From Mesorhizobium sp. (GTDB lineage Bacteria; Pseudomonadota; Alphaproteobacteria; Rhizobiales; Rhizobiaceae): a stretch of DNA of 64,000 nt. The DNA lies in contig SAQE01000008.1 in assembly GCA_004020545.1 (NCBI GenBank), positions 87,243 to 151,242 of the forward strand, in the 5' to 3' direction. Position 1 is the stretch's first letter. Every line of letters begins with the position of its first letter. A program made the translations under genes and the position numbers. Shown piece after piece: positions 34,239 through 48,439 of this stretch. Under the pieces are notes generated by a model. That model did not search any database. It was not told the origin of the DNA and saw nothing but the letters and a program-made list of their open reading frames with translations.

Positions 34239-37043
34239 TCACTCGGCCGCCGCCGCCTTGGCCTTGCCGTTACGTTCGGGCGCGTTGCCGTCCAGCGTAT
34301 CGATCAGCCGTTTGTGGATGGTGGCAGTGCGCGTCGGGCTGTCGATCTTCTGTCCGGTGAGGTCGGTGACGTAGAAAGTGTCGATGACCTTTTCGCCGAA
34401 GGTGGTGATGTGGGCCGAGGCGATGTCGAGCGAAAGGTCCGAAAGCGCGCCGGTGATCTCGGAAAGCAGGCCTGGCCGGTCCAGCCCCTCGATCTCGATG
34501 ACGGAAAAGCGGTTCGACAGCGTGTTGCGGATCTCGGCGCGCGGCGGAATGCGGAAAGCCTTGGCGCCGCGCTTCGGCTTCGTGCGCTTCTCGATCATCT
34601 CGGGCAGCCAGGTCTTACCGGACAGCACATCCTCGATCAGCCGGCCGACGCGTTCGGCGCGGCGGCGCTCGTCCTCGTCGCGGTCGAACTCCCTCGAGAT
34701 CAGGATGGTGTCCAGCGCGCGTCCGTCCGAGGTGGTGAAGATCTGTGCGTCGACGATGTTGCCGCCGGCCGCAGCGCACGCGCCGGCAATCACCGACAGC
34801 AGGCGCGGATGGTCCTGCGCCAGCACGGTGATTTCGGTCACCGCTTCGAATTCGTGCGTCTTCACCATGGTCGCGAGCTTCTTGCCGGCGGCGTCCGCCT
34901 CGCGGATGAATTCGGCGTGGCGCAACTGGTCGGGCAGATCGACGGTCAGCAGGTAATTCTCGTAGTGCTGGGCGACATAGCGCTTGCGCTCCTTCGCCGG
35001 CCAGGCGGCCAGCGCCTCGGCCAGGCGCTCGCGCGCCGCGGCCGTGCGCTCGGCGCGCGACACTTCCGAGAAGCCGCCGGTCAAGAGCAGTTCGGTCTCG
35101 AAATAGAGCGTGCGCAGCAGTTGTCCCTTCCAGCCGTTCCACACGCCCGGCCCGACGCCCCGGATGTCGCAGACGGTGAGGACCAGAAGCAGCTTCAGCC
35201 GCTCGACCGATTGCACGATGGAAGCAAAATCCTCGATCGTCTTGCGGTCGTTGAGGTCGCGCGTCTGCGCCGTCATCGACATGACGAGATGGTTCTCGAC
35301 CAGCCAGGCGACGGTCTCGGTGTCGGCGGCGGACAGCCCCATATGCGGGCAGATGCGCCGCGCGATCCTGGCGCCGGCCTCCGAATGGTCCTCCGGCCGG
35401 CCCTTGGCGATGTCGTGCAGCAGCACGGCGACATAGAGCGCCTCGCGGCTCTTCTTCAGCCCCGGCATCAGCGAGTGCGCCAGCGGATGCACCTTGGCGC
35501 CGTCGCCGCGTTCGATCTCGGCCAGCACGCCGATGCAGCGGATGAGATGCTCGTCCACCGTATAATGGTGGTACATCGAGAACTGCATCATGGCGACGAT
35601 CTTGCCGAAGTCGGGGATCAGCTTGCCGAGCAGCCCCGCCTCGTTCATGCGCCTGAGATTGAGCTCGGCATTGCGGTCGGAGGTCAGGATGTCGAGGAAC
35701 AGCCGGTTGGCCTCCGCGTCGCGCCGCAGCGACTTGTTGACCAGGCCGAGCGAGCGGGTGAGCAGCTTCAGCGCGTCGGGGTGGAACTCCAGCCCGTGCT
35801 TGTCGGCGAACCAGAATAGCCTCAGCAGATTGACAGGATCGCGCTCGAACACCATGTCGTCGGCAATGTTGATGCGGTGGTTGTCGACGATGAAATCGCT
35901 TGTGCCGGCAAGCTTGCGCTTGCGCCGCGAGAAGGTGAGGAAGATGCGGTTGAAGCCGGGCACGTGCTTGGCCTGTTCCTCCTCGAGCGCGGCGCAGAAG
36001 ATGCGGGTCAGGTCGCCGACATCCTTGGCGACCAGGAAATAGTGCTTCATGAAGCGCTCGACCGCCGACAGGCCGGGATGCGTGGTGTAGCCCAGCCGTT
36101 CGGCGATCTCGCGCTGGATGTCGAAATGCAGCCGCTCTTCCGCCTTGCCGGTGAGGAAATGCATGTGGCAGCGCACCGCCCACAAAAAATCCTCGGCCTT
36201 CTGGAATTCGCGATATTCGGCCTCGGTGAAGACGCCTTTCTCGACCAGCTCCTCGCCGGTGCGGACGCGATAGAAATATTTGCCGATCCAGAACAGCGTC
36301 TGCAGGTCGCGCAGGCCGCCCTTGCCGTCCTTGACGTTGGGCTCGACCAGATAGCGGCTTTCGCCCGCCTTGGCATGGCGCTCGTCGCGCTCGGCGAGCT
36401 TGGCCTGTACGTACTCCGGCCCGGTCGTGCGCACCACCTCGTGGTCGAAGCGGGCGAGCAGTTCGTCATAAAGCTTGCGCTCGCCCCACAGGAAGCGCGC
36501 CTCCAGGATCGAGGTGCGGATGGTGATGTCGGTGCGCGACAGCCTCAGGCACTCCTCGATGTTGCGGGTGGCGTGGCCGACCTTCAGCCCCATGTCCCAC
36601 AGCATGTAGAGCATGTATTCGACGATCTGCTCGCCCCAGGGCGTCTGCTTGTAGGGAAGCAGGAACAACAGATCGATATCGGAGCCCGGCGCCAGCGTGC
36701 CGCGGCCATAGCCGCCGACAGCGACGACCGCCATGCGCTCGGCGGCCGAGCGGTTCTTGACCCGGTAGACGTGGCTGGCGGCGAAATCGTAGAGCGCCTG
36801 GATCAGCTCATCCATCAGATGCGACAGCCGCTCGGCGCAGGCATTGCCGCCGCCATCCTCCTTTAGCATGGCCTCGGCAATCTTTCGCCCTTCGCCAAGC
36901 CTGCCCTTGAGCAACTGCAGGACGGCCGTGCGCGTGGCCTTGCCGGAGCCGTCGCCGGCGCTCGCCGCCGTCAGCGCCGTCATGTCGCGGCGCAAGGCGT
37001 CGCCTTCGATGATTTCGTCGAGTTTCAGGGAGATCTTTGCCAT
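34239..37043 (-). CDS. glnD: Bifunctional PII uridylyltransferase/uridylyl-removing enzyme GlnD
   Basis: A 934-residue nitrogen sensor that adds or removes UMP on PII proteins in response to glutamine. The nucleotidyltransferase motif is [20 protein letters not shown]. The HD domain has [18 protein letters not shown]. Two C-terminal ACT domains bind glutamine ([18 protein letters not shown] and [18 protein letters not shown]). The ATG at 37043 gives [16 protein letters not shown]. It is first in the minus-strand block glnD-murJ-trpS-usp and is divergent from the copper operon. Confidence 0.95.
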   Translation of the reverse strand: MAKISLKLDEIIEGDALRRDMTALTAASAGDGSGKATRTAVLQLLKGRLGEGRKIAEAMLKEDGGGNACAERLSHLMDELIQALYDFAASHVYRVKNRSAAERMAVVAVGGYGRGTLAPGSDIDLLFLLPYKQTPWGEQIVEYMLYMLWDMGLKVGHATRNIEECLRLSRTDITIRTSILEARFLWGERKLYDELLARFDHEVVRTTGPEYVQAKLAERDERHAKAGESRYLVEPNVKDGKGGLRDLQTLFWIGKYFYRVRTGEELVEKGVFTEAEYREFQKAEDFLWAVRCHMHFLTGKAEERLHFDIQREIAERLGYTTHPGLSAVERFMKHYFLVAKDVGDLTRIFCAALEEEQAKHVPGFNRIFLTFSRRKRKLAGTSDFIVDNHRINIADDMVFERDPVNLLRLFWFADKHGLEFHPDALKLLTRSLGLVNKSLRRDAEANRLFLDILTSDRNAELNLRRMNEAGLLGKLIPDFGKIVAMMQFSMYHHYTVDEHLIRCIGVLAEIERGDGAKVHPLAHSLMPGLKKSREALYVAVLLHDIAKGRPEDHSEAGARIARRICPHMGLSAADTETVAWLVENHLVMSMTAQTRDLNDRKTIEDFASIVQSVERLKLLLVLTVCDIRGVGPGVWNGWKGQLLRTLYFETELLLTGGFSEVSRAERTAAARERLAEALAAWPAKERKRYVAQHYENYLLTVDLPDQLRHAEFIREADAAGKKLATMVKTHEFEAVTEITVLAQDHPRLLSVIAGACAAAGGNIVDAQIFTTSDGRALDTILISREFDRDEDERRRAERVGRLIEDVLSGKTWLPEMIEKRTKPKRGAKAFRIPPRAEIRNTLSNRFSVIEIEGLDRPGLLSEITGALSDLSLDIASAHITTFGEKVIDTFYVTDLTGQKIDSPTRTATIHKRLIDTLDGNAPERNGKAKAAAAE

Positions 37044-37166
37044 TCGGCGGCGTCTATAGCGTGTTTTCGCGGCGCTGTGTATGGGGCGGGCGGCCGTTCC
37101 CAACGACGTGCGATTGATGCAGCGCAAGGCCGGACGGCCAAAATTCCCAAAAATCGAAACCGCCCC

Positions 37167-37197
37167 TTGACCTTCCAGTTGCTGGAAGGACTACCTC
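37167..37197 (+). promoter_or_regulatory. MerR/CueR-type promoter and operator of copA
   Basis: The -35 element TTGACC (37167-37172) and the -10-like TACCTC (37192-37197) are 19 nt apart, the long spacing of MerR-family promoters. The spacer holds the dyad CCTTCCAG-TTG-CTGGAAGG typical of CueR/HmrR sites. It lies 33 nt upstream of the copA start codon. Confidence 0.88.
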
Positions 37198-37229
37198 CGC
37201 CCCATTCGATAATTCCGAGGCGTTTCGAC

Positions 37230-39740
<2,511 letters not shown>

Positions 39741-39783
39741 GCGAAGCTCCCAGATACGCAATCCAACCGCAAAGGAGACCTGA

Positions 39784-40173
39784 ATGACCCTGGCCAAGAA
39801 GATCGTGCTGCTGCTGATGGCGGCGGGAATGCTGCTCGCGGTGTTCCTCGAAAGCATTCCGGCGCAGTCCGAGGAGATGAAGCACGACATGTCGGGCATG
39901 GCGATGGGCGCGGAGAGCCCCGCCACCGCCGGCTACAAGGCGGCGATGGACAAGATGCACGGCGACATGATGATCGAGTACACCGGCAACGCCGATGTCG
40001 ATTTCGTCCGCGGCATGATCCCGCACCATCAGGGCGCGATCGACATGGCCAAGGTAGTGCTCGCCAACGGCAAGGATCCGGAAATCCGCAAGCTCGCCGA
40101 AGGCGTGGTCAAGGCGCAGGAAGCCGAGATCAAAGAGATGCAGGACTGGCTTGCCAAGCATCCGGTGAAGTAA
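39784..40173 (+). CDS. DUF305 family exported protein (CopM-like)
   Basis: A 129-residue protein with an N-terminal signal or anchor helix ([19 protein letters not shown]) and a Met/His-rich part ([16 protein letters not shown]). The DUF305 signature is [20 protein letters not shown]. The methionine- and histidine-rich motifs suggest periplasmic copper binding. It directly follows copA and probably shares the CueR-type promoter. The role in copper tolerance is inferred. Confidence 0.9.
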   Translation: MTLAKKIVLLLMAAGMLLAVFLESIPAQSEEMKHDMSGMAMGAESPATAGYKAAMDKMHGDMMIEYTGNADVDFVRGMIPHHQGAIDMAKVVLANGKDPEIRKLAEGVVKAQEAEIKEMQDWLAKHPVK

Positions 40174-40265
40174 CTCCCGCGCCGGGAATCCGGACGAAGG
40201 CGAGGACTTCAGTCTGGATTTCCGGCCACGGCTGTGCTGCGATCCGGCCTCACGCGGAGCAGACC

Positions 40266-41111
40266 ATGTCTTCTGAAATCAGAACCACCACTCTACCGTC
40301 CGGCGAAGCGGTTCCGGTGCTTGGGCAGGGCACCTGGAAGATGGGGGAGGACCGCCGGCGCCGCGCCGACGAGGTCGCGGCGCTGAAACTCGGCCTGGAC
40401 CTCGGTATCACGTTGATCGACACGGCGGAGATGTACGCCGGTGGGGGCGCCGAGGAAGTGGTGGCGGAGGCGATCTCCGGGCGCCGCGACGAGACCTTTC
40501 TGGTTTCAAAGGTGCTGCCGACCAACGCTTCGCGCGCCGGCGTGAAACGGGCCTGCGAGAACAGTTTGAGGCGGCTTTCCACCGACCGCATCGATCTCTA
40601 TCTGCTGCATTGGCCGGGCAGTGTGCCTTTGGCCGAAACCGTCGAGGCCTTCGAGGCCTTGAAGGCGGCCGGCAAGATCCGCCACTGGGGCGTCAGCAAT
40701 TTCGACACTGACGAGATGGAAGAACTGGTCGGCCTGCCCTCCGGCGGCAACGCCCAGACCAACCAGGTCCTCTACAATCTCTCGCGGCGCGGCCCGGAAT
40801 TCGACCTTGCGCCCTGGAGCCTTAAGCGCGGCATTCCGCTGATGGCCTATTCGCCGGTCGAGCAGGGCGCGCTGGCGCGCAACGCCAGGCTCGACGCCGT
40901 GGCCGATCGCCATAACGCGACGGCCGCGCAGATCGCCCTTGCCTGGGTGATGGCGCAGAAGGGCGTCATCGCCATCCCGAAGGCCAGCCGGCAGGAGCAT
41001 GTCCGCCAGAACGCCGCCGCGCTCGATATTGAGCTGACGGCCCAGGATTTCGCCGATCTCGACCGCGCCTTCCCGCCGCCGACGCGCAAGCGCGGGCTGG
41101 AGATGATTTAA
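40266..41111 (+). CDS. Aldo/keto reductase
   Basis: A 281-residue NAD(P)H-dependent reductase. [10 protein letters not shown] is the N-terminal strand. [17 protein letters not shown] holds the catalytic Asp and Tyr, and [10 protein letters not shown] the Lys. [13 protein letters not shown] has the active-site His, and [13 protein letters not shown] the cofactor-binding region. The substrate is unknown. It lies 92 nt after the DUF305 gene and may or may not be in the copper unit. Confidence 0.92.
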   Translation: MSSEIRTTTLPSGEAVPVLGQGTWKMGEDRRRRADEVAALKLGLDLGITLIDTAEMYAGGGAEEVVAEAISGRRDETFLVSKVLPTNASRAGVKRACENSLRRLSTDRIDLYLLHWPGSVPLAETVEAFEALKAAGKIRHWGVSNFDTDEMEELVGLPSGGNAQTNQVLYNLSRRGPEFDLAPWSLKRGIPLMAYSPVEQGALARNARLDAVADRHNATAAQIALAWVMAQKGVIAIPKASRQEHVRQNAAALDIELTAQDFADLDRAFPPPTRKRGLEMI

Positions 41112-41155
41112 CCGAAAACCTCACTTCGGAATGTGCGGTTGAAAGAGAGCAGGCG

Positions 41156-41965
41156 TTGGAACGAATCTCAGCCGGGCCGCATCACACGACCTACAAGGTC
41201 GCAGACATCAGGGTCACGTCGCTGCGCGACGGCTATGTCGACATGCCGATCCGGCGACTGCGCCAGCCGGGAGACAAGCCCTTCGGCGATGATCTCCCGC
41301 CGCAGGTACCGCTCTTCGACGGCGCCCTGAGATTGTCGGTCAATGCCTTTGCCATTGACGACGGCCACGAAATCACGCTGATCGACACAGGGTCCTCGAA
41401 CGCCTGGCATCCGACGATGGGGCTTCTTCCGCAGGCGCTGAGCGAGGCGAAGATCGCAATCGATCGGATACGCACGGTTGCCTTCACCCATACGCATCTC
41501 GATCATATCCATGGGCTCATCCTTCCGGATGGCCGGGACGGTTTCCCGCAGCTCTCCCGCTTGCTTGTCCCTCGGCCGGAGCTTGACATGTTCCGGGCAG
41601 TGGCAAGGCTGCAGCGCTTCCATGATCGAGCCCAGCCCTTCGACGCCGGGCAACGCCTGAGCACGGATATCGAGACGATCGCCATTCCCGGTCACGAAGT
41701 CGGTCACACATGCTTTCGCGTTGCGAGTGGGGGTGAGACACTGTTGATCTGGGGCGACACCGTGCATGTGCCGTCACTTCAGTTCGATCGGCCGGAGGTC
41801 GCATGGGAATTCGACGCCGACCAGGAACAGGCGCGGGCAAGCCGGTTGCAAATATTGGCTCTTGCCGCCGACAACGCCTATTGCGTTGCAGGAGCACATC
41901 TCGATTCACCGGGCGTCGGCCGGATTCTTCGAACCGAAACAGGCTTCCGCTTCGAACCCCTGTAG
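41156..41965 (+). CDS. MBL-fold metallohydrolase
   Basis: A 269-residue metallo-beta-lactamase-fold hydrolase. The metal motif is FTHTHLDHIHG, with PGHEVGHTCF as the second histidine site, IWGDTVHV as the bridging Asp region and AGAHLDSPG near the end. The sequence resembles quorum-quenching or alkyl-hydrolase-like members, but the substrate is not known. The start is probably a TTG at 41156 with AGAGAGCAGG just upstream; no better in-frame ATG was found. Confidence 0.82.
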   Translation: MERISAGPHHTTYKVADIRVTSLRDGYVDMPIRRLRQPGDKPFGDDLPPQVPLFDGALRLSVNAFAIDDGHEITLIDTGSSNAWHPTMGLLPQALSEAKIAIDRIRTVAFTHTHLDHIHGLILPDGRDGFPQLSRLLVPRPELDMFRAVARLQRFHDRAQPFDAGQRLSTDIETIAIPGHEVGHTCFRVASGGETLLIWGDTVHVPSLQFDRPEVAWEFDADQEQARASRLQILALAADNAYCVAGAHLDSPGVGRILRTETGFRFEPL

Positions 41966-41974
41966 GAACCGGGG

Positions 41975-42544
41975 CTAGATCTTGACCGATAGCCCAAGCC
42001 GCATCCGCAGTCGCCGCAATGCCCTTGAAAATACATCGAGGTCGTCGGCGGCGCGGGCAAGCGTGAGTGCACCCTGGATGGCGGCGACGGTTTCCTCGGC
42101 TAGCTCGCTCGCCTCGCCCGGTCGGTGCCCAGATCGTGCGAGCGCTTCGGCGAGACGCGTGACCCAGCGGCCGAAATAGTCCCTTATTTGGCCGGCGAAG
42201 AGGTCGCGCGATTCATCCAGCGCGAAGGCGCCGATGAGGCAAACCCGGCGCCCCGAGCGGAAGTAGCTGTCCGTCGCCTCGAACATGTGCCCGATCCCGG
42301 CCTGCGGATCGGCGCTGTCGCGCAGAGGTGCAAAGACATTGTCTTCGAACCAGCCATCAATATGGGCAATGACGGCTCTCGCCATCTCTTCCTTGCCGCC
42401 GGGAAAGAAGTGGTAGAGGCTTCCCTTGCCCAGCCCCGTCGCCTCGCCGATCAGCGAAAGGCTGGCGCCTTCATAACCATGCTCGCGAAAAACCTCGGCC
42501 ACGATCGCAAGCAGCTGGTCGCGATCCGGAGCGATGCGCCGCAT
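41975..42544 (-). CDS. TetR family regulator
   Basis: A 189-residue repressor. The N-terminal HTH is FREHGYEGASLSLIGEATGL followed by GKGSLYHFFPGGKEEMARAV. The ligand-binding part is helical, with a C-terminal segment VAAIQGALTLARAADDLD common in this family. It starts 10 nt after the stop of the NTF2-like gene on the same strand, so both are probably controlled by the palindrome at 43056. The effector is unknown. Confidence 0.9.
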   Translation of the reverse strand: MRRIAPDRDQLLAIVAEVFREHGYEGASLSLIGEATGLGKGSLYHFFPGGKEEMARAVIAHIDGWFEDNVFAPLRDSADPQAGIGHMFEATDSYFRSGRRVCLIGAFALDESRDLFAGQIRDYFGRWVTRLAEALARSGHRPGEASELAEETVAAIQGALTLARAADDLDVFSRALRRLRMRLGLSVKI

Positions 42545-42554
42545 CCAGTCGCCC

Positions 42555-43019
42555 CTAGAGTCCGAGTTCCGAAAGGCCAGGATGGTCGTCCGGCCGGCGC
42601 CCGAGCGGCCAATGGTACTTTCGTTCGCGCTCAGTGATCGGCATGTCGTTGATGCTCGCCACGCGGCGGCGCATCAGCCCGGCTGCGTCGAATTCCCAAT
42701 TCTCGTTGCCGTAGGAGCGGAACCAGTGGCCGCTGTCGTCGTGCCATTCATAGGCGAAGCGCACGGCTATGCGGTTGTCGTTCCAGGTCCAGACCTCCTT
42801 GATGAGGCGGTAGTCCAGCTCGCGCGCCCACTTGCGCTTCAGGAAGCCGACGATCTCGCCGCGGCCTGAAATGAACTCGGCCCGGTTCCGCCAGATGCTG
42901 TCCTCGGTATAGGCAAGCGAAACCCGCTCCGGATCGCGGCTGTTCCAGGCGTCCTCCGCGAGCCGCGCCTTTTGCGCTGCTGTTTCGGCCGTGAAGGGCG
43001 GTAATGGCGGGCGGCTCAT
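42555..43019 (-). CDS. NTF2-like/DUF1348 family protein
   Basis: A 154-residue protein of the DUF1348 branch of the NTF2/SnoaL-like fold. Typical parts are [56 protein letters not shown] and [19 protein letters not shown]. No enzyme activity is established for the family. AGGAGA precedes the ATG at 43019. It is first in a two-gene unit with a TetR regulator. Confidence 0.88.
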   Translation of the reverse strand: MSRPPLPPFTAETAAQKARLAEDAWNSRDPERVSLAYTEDSIWRNRAEFISGRGEIVGFLKRKWARELDYRLIKEVWTWNDNRIAVRFAYEWHDDSGHWFRSYGNENWEFDAAGLMRRRVASINDMPITERERKYHWPLGRRPDDHPGLSELGL

Positions 43020-43055
43020 GGAAATCTCCTGTCGCTTTCGGTCATCGATAAGCGA

Positions 43056-43077
43056 CATTGTACCGAATGGTACAATG
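43056..43077 (-). promoter_or_regulatory. Palindromic TetR-type operator
   Basis: The perfect 9-bp arms CATTGTACC (43056-43064) and GGTACAATG (43069-43077) are separated by four nt and lie 37 nt upstream of the NTF2-like gene. It is the likely autoregulatory site of the TetR protein encoded at 41975-42544. Confidence 0.8.
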
Positions 43078-43097
43078 AGTCAACGGCGCATCAGATT

Positions 43098-45836
43098 CTA
43101 TTGCTTCGTCGCCAGCCCCTTCAGCCGGTAGAGCGCCTCCAGCGCCTCGCGCGGCGTCATCTCGTCGGGGTTGATGGCACCCAACGCGTCGCCCAGCGCA
43201 TCGTTCTTTGCCGGCTTCGGCGCTTCGCGTTTCACCGCCACCGAAAACAGCGGCAGGTCGTCGACCAGCCGATTGGTCTTGCCGGAAACCTCGCCCTCCT
43301 CAAGCTGATGCAGCACTTCCTTGGCGCGGGCGACCACCGCTTCCGGCAGGCCGGCGAGCCGCGCCACCTGCACGCCGTAGGAGCGGTCGGCCGCACCCTT
43401 GCCCACCTCGTGCAGGAAGACCACGTCGCCTTCCCACTCCTTGACCCGCATGGTGACGTTGGAGAGCCGCGACAGCTTGCCGGCCAGCGCCGTCATCTCG
43501 TGGAAATGGGTGGCGAAGATCGCCCGGCAGCGGTTCTTCTCATGCAGATATTCGACCGCCGCCCAGGCGATCGACAGGCCGTCGAAGGTCGCGGTGCCGC
43601 GGCCGATCTCGTCGAGGATGACCAGTGCCCGCTCGCCCGCCTGGTTGAGGATCGCCGCCGTCTCGACCATCTCGACCATGAAGGTGGAGCGGCCGCGCGC
43701 GAGGTCGTCGGAAGCGCCGACGCGCGAGAACAGCCGGTCGACGACGCCGATATGGGCGCTTTCGGCCGGCACGAAGGATCCGGTCTGGGCCAGGATGGCG
43801 ATCAGCGCGTTCTGTCTGAGGAAGGTCGACTTGCCGCCCATATTGGGACCGGTCAGCAGCCAGATCGCGCCGGCCTTCGCCCCGCCTTCCGGCGAGAGGT
43901 CGCAGTCATTGGCGACGAACGGGCCTTCGCCCGAACGCCTGAGCGCCTGTTCGACGACCGGGTGGCGACCGCCGGCAATCTCGAAGGCGAGGCTGGCATC
44001 GACCACCGGCCGGCACCAGCCCTCGCTTTCGGAAAGAAGGGCCAGCGCCGCCGACACGTCGAGCACCGCGAGTGCCTCGGCGCCGGCGCGGATGCTGTCG
44101 GCCTCGCCGACCACTTCCGCCGTCAGCCGGTCGAAAGTGGCAAGCTCGATGCTCAGCGCCTTGTCTGCGGCGTTGGCGATCTTCGATTCCAGCTCGGCCA
44201 GTTCCGTCGTCGTGAAGCGCATGGCGTTGGCCATGGTCTGGCGATGGATGAACCGCGCCTTCGCCGCGTCGCTGCCGGTCATCACGCCATGATGGTTGGC
44301 GGTGACTTCGATGTAATAGCCCAGCACATTGTTGTGCCGGATCTTCAGCGAGCGGATGCCGGTCTCCTCGATCAGCGAGCGTTCCAGCCCGGCGATCACT
44401 TTTCGCGACTCGTCGCGCAGCGCCCGCATTTCGTCGAGCTCGGCATTGTAGCTCGACCGCACGAAGCCGCCGTCGCGTTTGATCAGCGGCAGTTCCTCGT
44501 CGAGCGCCTCGCTGAGATGGCGGGCGAGCGCTTCGGGCAAGGTATTGATCGCTGCCAGCGCCGCGCCGAGTTCAGCGGGCAGGGCCGTCGTCGCGAACAG
44601 CGCGGCGATCGCGCCCGCCGCCTCGAAACCGGCGCGCAGCGCGCCGAGATCGCGCGGGCCGCCGCGGTTGAGCGCCAGTCGGGACAGCGCCCTCGGCATG
44701 TCGGCGACGCTTTTCAGGCTCGTCCGCAGGCCCTGGCAGAGCCGCGTCTCGGCGCGGAAGAACGAGACCGAATCCAGCCTTGCCGAGATCGCCGCCGGGT
44801 CGGTCAGCGGCGCCATCAGCCGGTCGGCGAGCAATCTCGCGCCGCCGCCGGTCACGGTGCGGTCGATCGCCTTGAACAGCGAGCCGTCGCGGCTGCCGGA
44901 CAGCGTGCGCAACAGCTCCAGATTGGCGCGCGTCGCCGGATCGATGAACAGCGTCGAGCCGCTCTCCTCGCGCTCGGGCCGCGACAGCGGCGGCCGCTCG
45001 GCCTTCTGCGTTTTCTCGACATAGGCGATAGTGCCGGAGATCGCCGACAATTCGGCGCGCGAGAACGTGCCGAAGCTGTCGGGCGTAGCCACCTCGAAAA
45101 AGCGGGCGATACGGCCGGTGGCCGACGCCGAATCGAACAGCGACGGCGGCTGCGGGTTGGCGACTCGCCCGAGCACGTCGAAGACCGGCCGCAATTCCGG
45201 GTCGTGGAACACCGGCTCGGCGACGATCAGCTCGCGCGGATCGACGCGGAAGATGTCGGCAAGCAGCCGTTCGGCCGTGGTTTCCGCCACGCGGAACGCG
45301 CCGGTCGAGATGTCGATCCAGGCCAGCGCGAAACTGCCTTGGCTGGCCGCATTGCCGCCCTTCACTCGCCCAAGTGCCATCAGGAAGCTCGATTCCGAGG
45401 GCGCGAGCAGCTTGTCCTCGGTGATGGTGCCGGGCGTGACCAGCCGCACCACGTCGCGCCGCACCACCGATTTCGAGCCGCGCTTCTTGGCTTCCGCCGG
45501 GTCCTCGATCTGCTCGCAGACGGCAACGCGAAAGCCTTGTGCGATCAGCTTCTGCAGGTAGTCGTCCGCCGCATGCACCGGCACGCCGCACATCGGAATG
45601 TCGAGGCCCTGGTGCTTGCCGCGCCGGGTGAGAACGATGCCGAGCGCCTGGCTCGCCTTCTCGGCGTCGTCGAAGAACAGCTCGTAGAAATCGCCCATGC
45701 GGTAGAAGAGCAGCGAATCCGGGTTCGCCGCCTTGATCTCGATATACTGCTCCATCATCGGCGTGACGCCGCCCGTGGCAGGCGCCGGTGTCGTCGTTTC
45801 CTGGGCGTCGGTGTCGGTCGGCATGTGCATGTTCAT
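43098..45836 (-). CDS. mutS: DNA mismatch repair protein MutS
   Basis: A 912-residue mismatch-recognition ATPase. The mismatch-binding motif is [20 protein letters not shown] with [12 protein letters not shown] following. The ATPase domain has Walker A ([13 protein letters not shown]), Walker B ([20 protein letters not shown]) and [10 protein letters not shown]. The C-terminus ([20 protein letters not shown]) is the usual MutS dimerisation tail. It is divergent from the malic enzyme gene, as in other rhizobia. Confidence 0.96.
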   Translation of the reverse strand: MNMHMPTDTDAQETTTPAPATGGVTPMMEQYIEIKAANPDSLLFYRMGDFYELFFDDAEKASQALGIVLTRRGKHQGLDIPMCGVPVHAADDYLQKLIAQGFRVAVCEQIEDPAEAKKRGSKSVVRRDVVRLVTPGTITEDKLLAPSESSFLMALGRVKGGNAASQGSFALAWIDISTGAFRVAETTAERLLADIFRVDPRELIVAEPVFHDPELRPVFDVLGRVANPQPPSLFDSASATGRIARFFEVATPDSFGTFSRAELSAISGTIAYVEKTQKAERPPLSRPEREESGSTLFIDPATRANLELLRTLSGSRDGSLFKAIDRTVTGGGARLLADRLMAPLTDPAAISARLDSVSFFRAETRLCQGLRTSLKSVADMPRALSRLALNRGGPRDLGALRAGFEAAGAIAALFATTALPAELGAALAAINTLPEALARHLSEALDEELPLIKRDGGFVRSSYNAELDEMRALRDESRKVIAGLERSLIEETGIRSLKIRHNNVLGYYIEVTANHHGVMTGSDAAKARFIHRQTMANAMRFTTTELAELESKIANAADKALSIELATFDRLTAEVVGEADSIRAGAEALAVLDVSAALALLSESEGWCRPVVDASLAFEIAGGRHPVVEQALRRSGEGPFVANDCDLSPEGGAKAGAIWLLTGPNMGGKSTFLRQNALIAILAQTGSFVPAESAHIGVVDRLFSRVGASDDLARGRSTFMVEMVETAAILNQAGERALVILDEIGRGTATFDGLSIAWAAVEYLHEKNRCRAIFATHFHEMTALAGKLSRLSNVTMRVKEWEGDVVFLHEVGKGAADRSYGVQVARLAGLPEAVVARAKEVLHQLEEGEVSGKTNRLVDDLPLFSVAVKREAPKPAKNDALGDALGAINPDEMTPREALEALYRLKGLATKQ

Positions 45837-46065
45837 GCCGCGACGCTAGCAGATGTGACAGTAGGGTTTAATGCCGGCGCCTCGAAAAGCGGGGGAAACC
45901 GCGCGCCATGCTGCCAGCCGGCCGTCAATCGAGCCGCCGCCTTCCATGTTGAAGCTGCTTTGCCCGGCTTGGCGGTTTACAGCGGCCGCGTGTGGCCTTA
46001 ATCCGGAAATCCATAAGAAAGCAGCCGTTCCAAGCGGTGTCGAAAGGTGAGGGAATAAAAGCATC

Positions 46066-48345
46066 ATGGCCAGGAAAACCGAAAGCAGCGGACCCTCCGT
46101 TAGCGCGCAGGAGGCGCTGGAATTCCACGCCATGGGGCGGCCAGGCAAGCTGGAGATCGTCGCCACCAAGCCGATGGCGACGCAACGTGACCTGAGCCTC
46201 GCCTATTCGCCTGGCGTCGCCGTTCCCGTGCGCGCCATCGCGGAAGACCCGAGCCGCGCCTTCGACTACACGGCGCGCGGCAACATGGTCGCCGTCATCT
46301 CCAACGGCACCGCCATCCTCGGCCTCGGCAATCTCGGCGCGCTGGCCTCGAAGCCGGTGATGGAAGGCAAGGCGGTGCTGTTCAAGCGCTTCGCCGACGT
46401 CGATTCCATCGACCTTGAAGTGGCGACCGAGGACGCCGAGGAATTCATCAACTGCGTGCGCTTCCTCGGGCCCTCCTTCGGCGGCATCAATCTCGAGGAC
46501 ATCAAGGCGCCGGAATGCTTCATCATCGAGCAGCGGCTGCGCGAGCTGATGGACATCCCGGTCTTCCATGACGACCAGCACGGCACCGCCATCATCTCGT
46601 CCGCCGGGCTGATCAACGCGCTGGAGATCACCGGCCGCGACATGAAGACCACGAAGATGGTCTGCAACGGCGCGGGCGCCGCAGGCATAGCCTGCATCGA
46701 ACTGATGAAGGCGATGGGTTTTTCGCCGGAGAACATCACCCTGTGCGACACCAAGGGCGTGGTCTACCAAGGCCGCACCGAGGGCATGAACCAGTGGAAG
46801 TCGGCGCATGCGGTTAAGACCGAGGCGCGCAGCCTCGCCGAGGCTCTGGACGGCGCCGACGTCTTCCTCGGCCTTTCCGCCAAGGGCGCGCTGACCCCCG
46901 CCATGGTGCAGTCGATGGCGAAGAACCCGATCATCTTCGCCATGGCCAATCCAGATCCGGAAATCACGCCGGAGGAAGTGGGCGAGATACGCACCGACGC
47001 CATCATGGCGACCGGCCGTTCGGATTACCCGAACCAGGTCAACAATGTGCTGGGCTTCCCCTATATCTTCCGCGGCGCGCTGGATGTCCGGGCCACCACC
47101 ATCAATGACGAGATGAAGATCGCCGCGGCCAGGGCATTGGCCGAGCTTGCGCGCCAGGATGTGCCGGACGATGTCGCGGCGGCCTATCAGGGCAACAGGC
47201 CGAAATTCGGCCCCAACTACATCATCCCCGTGCCGTTCGACCCGCGCCTGATCTCGGCCATCCCGCTCGCGGTGGCGAAGGCCGCGATGGAGTCCGGCGT
47301 CGCGCGCAAGCCGATCCTCGACCTCGACCGCTACGCGCAGGAGCTTTCCGCCCGCCGCGACCCGATCGCGTCGACTCTGCAGCGCATTTACGACCGCGTG
47401 CGCCGCCAGCCCAAGCGCATCGTCTTCGCCGAGGGCGAGGAGGAGCAGGTGATGCGCGCCGCCGTCTCCTATGTGAACCAGAAGCTCGGCACGGCGATCC
47501 TGCTCGGTCGCGACGACGTCATCAAGGAGAATGCCAAGAACGCCGGCATCGATCTCAACAAGCAGGGCCTCGAGATCATCAACGCCAGGCTGTCGCGCCG
47601 CAACTCGATCTATACCGACTATCTTTACGAGCGCATGCAGCGGAAGGGCTACCTGTTCCGCGACTGTCAACGCCTGATCAACAACGACCGCAACCATTTC
47701 GCCGCCTGCATGGTGGCGCTGGGCGATGCCGACGGCATCGTCACCGGCGTGACCCGCAACTATTCCACCGCGCTCGACGACATCCGCCGCGTCATCGACG
47801 CCAAGCCGGGTCACCGCGTCATCGGCGTGTCGATCGTGCTGGCAAGGGGCCGCACCGTGCTCGTCGCCGACACCGCCGTGCACGACATGCCGAATGCCGA
47901 GCAGATCGCCGACATCGCCGAGGAGGCGGCCGGCTTTGCCCGCCGCATGGGCTACGAGCCGAGGATCGCGATGTTGGCCTACTCCACCTTCGGCCATCCG
48001 CAGGGCGAGCGCTCCGAGCGCGTGCAGGAGGCGGTGCGCATCCTCGACAAGCGCCGCGTCGATTTCGAATATGACGGCGAGATGGCCGCCGACGTGGCGC
48101 TGAACCCGCGCGCCATGGCGCAGTATCCGTTCATCAGGCTGACCGGCCCGGCCAACGTGCTGGTGATGCCGGCATTCCACTCGGCCTCGATCTCGACCAA
48201 GATGCTGCAGGAGCTCGGCGGCTCGACCGTCATCGGCCCGCTGCTGGTCGGCTTGAACAAGCCGGTGCAGATCGTCTCGCTCAACGCCAAGGACTCAGAC
48301 ATCGTCAACATGGCGGCGATCGCGGCCTATACGGCGGGGAATTGA
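46066..48345 (+). CDS. maeB: NADP-type malic enzyme with phosphotransacetylase-like C-terminal domain
   Basis: A 759-residue enzyme that converts malate to pyruvate and CO2. The N-terminal half has [38 protein letters not shown] and the NAD(P)-binding [15 protein letters not shown]. Residues about 430-759 form a phosphotransacetylase-like domain ([30 protein letters not shown]) that is regulatory, not catalytic, in rhizobial Tme/Dme proteins. Whether it prefers NADP or NAD cannot be read from the sequence. GGTGAGGG precedes the ATG. Confidence 0.93.
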   Translation: MARKTESSGPSVSAQEALEFHAMGRPGKLEIVATKPMATQRDLSLAYSPGVAVPVRAIAEDPSRAFDYTARGNMVAVISNGTAILGLGNLGALASKPVMEGKAVLFKRFADVDSIDLEVATEDAEEFINCVRFLGPSFGGINLEDIKAPECFIIEQRLRELMDIPVFHDDQHGTAIISSAGLINALEITGRDMKTTKMVCNGAGAAGIACIELMKAMGFSPENITLCDTKGVVYQGRTEGMNQWKSAHAVKTEARSLAEALDGADVFLGLSAKGALTPAMVQSMAKNPIIFAMANPDPEITPEEVGEIRTDAIMATGRSDYPNQVNNVLGFPYIFRGALDVRATTINDEMKIAAARALAELARQDVPDDVAAAYQGNRPKFGPNYIIPVPFDPRLISAIPLAVAKAAMESGVARKPILDLDRYAQELSARRDPIASTLQRIYDRVRRQPKRIVFAEGEEEQVMRAAVSYVNQKLGTAILLGRDDVIKENAKNAGIDLNKQGLEIINARLSRRNSIYTDYLYERMQRKGYLFRDCQRLINNDRNHFAACMVALGDADGIVTGVTRNYSTALDDIRRVIDAKPGHRVIGVSIVLARGRTVLVADTAVHDMPNAEQIADIAEEAAGFARRMGYEPRIAMLAYSTFGHPQGERSERVQEAVRILDKRRVDFEYDGEMAADVALNPRAMAQYPFIRLTGPANVLVMPAFHSASISTKMLQELGGSTVIGPLLVGLNKPVQIVSLNAKDSDIVNMAAIAAYTAGN

Positions 48346-48387
48346 CGAGCGGCCGGCGCATTCAACGACATTGATCGGGAACAAACA

Positions 48388-48416
48388 AAAGGCCCGCGGC
48401 GACGCCGCGGGCCTTT
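48388..48416. terminator. Bidirectional terminator between maeB and the porin gene
   Basis: A 13-bp stem, AAAGGCCCGCGGC (48388-48400) and GCCGCGGGCCTTT (48404-48416), with a 3-nt loop lies between the convergent genes and has A/T tracts on both sides. Confidence 0.9.
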
Positions 48417-48439
48417 CCATGTGAGATCGCTGGGATCGA

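Noticed and set aside
43101-46001. Plus-strand open frame of 966 codons opposite mutS
   Set aside because: MutS on the other strand has all ATPase motifs; the antisense translation has no recognisable domain.
45925-48180. Minus-strand open frame of 751 codons opposite the malic enzyme gene
   Set aside because: It is a shadow of a well-supported enzyme gene.
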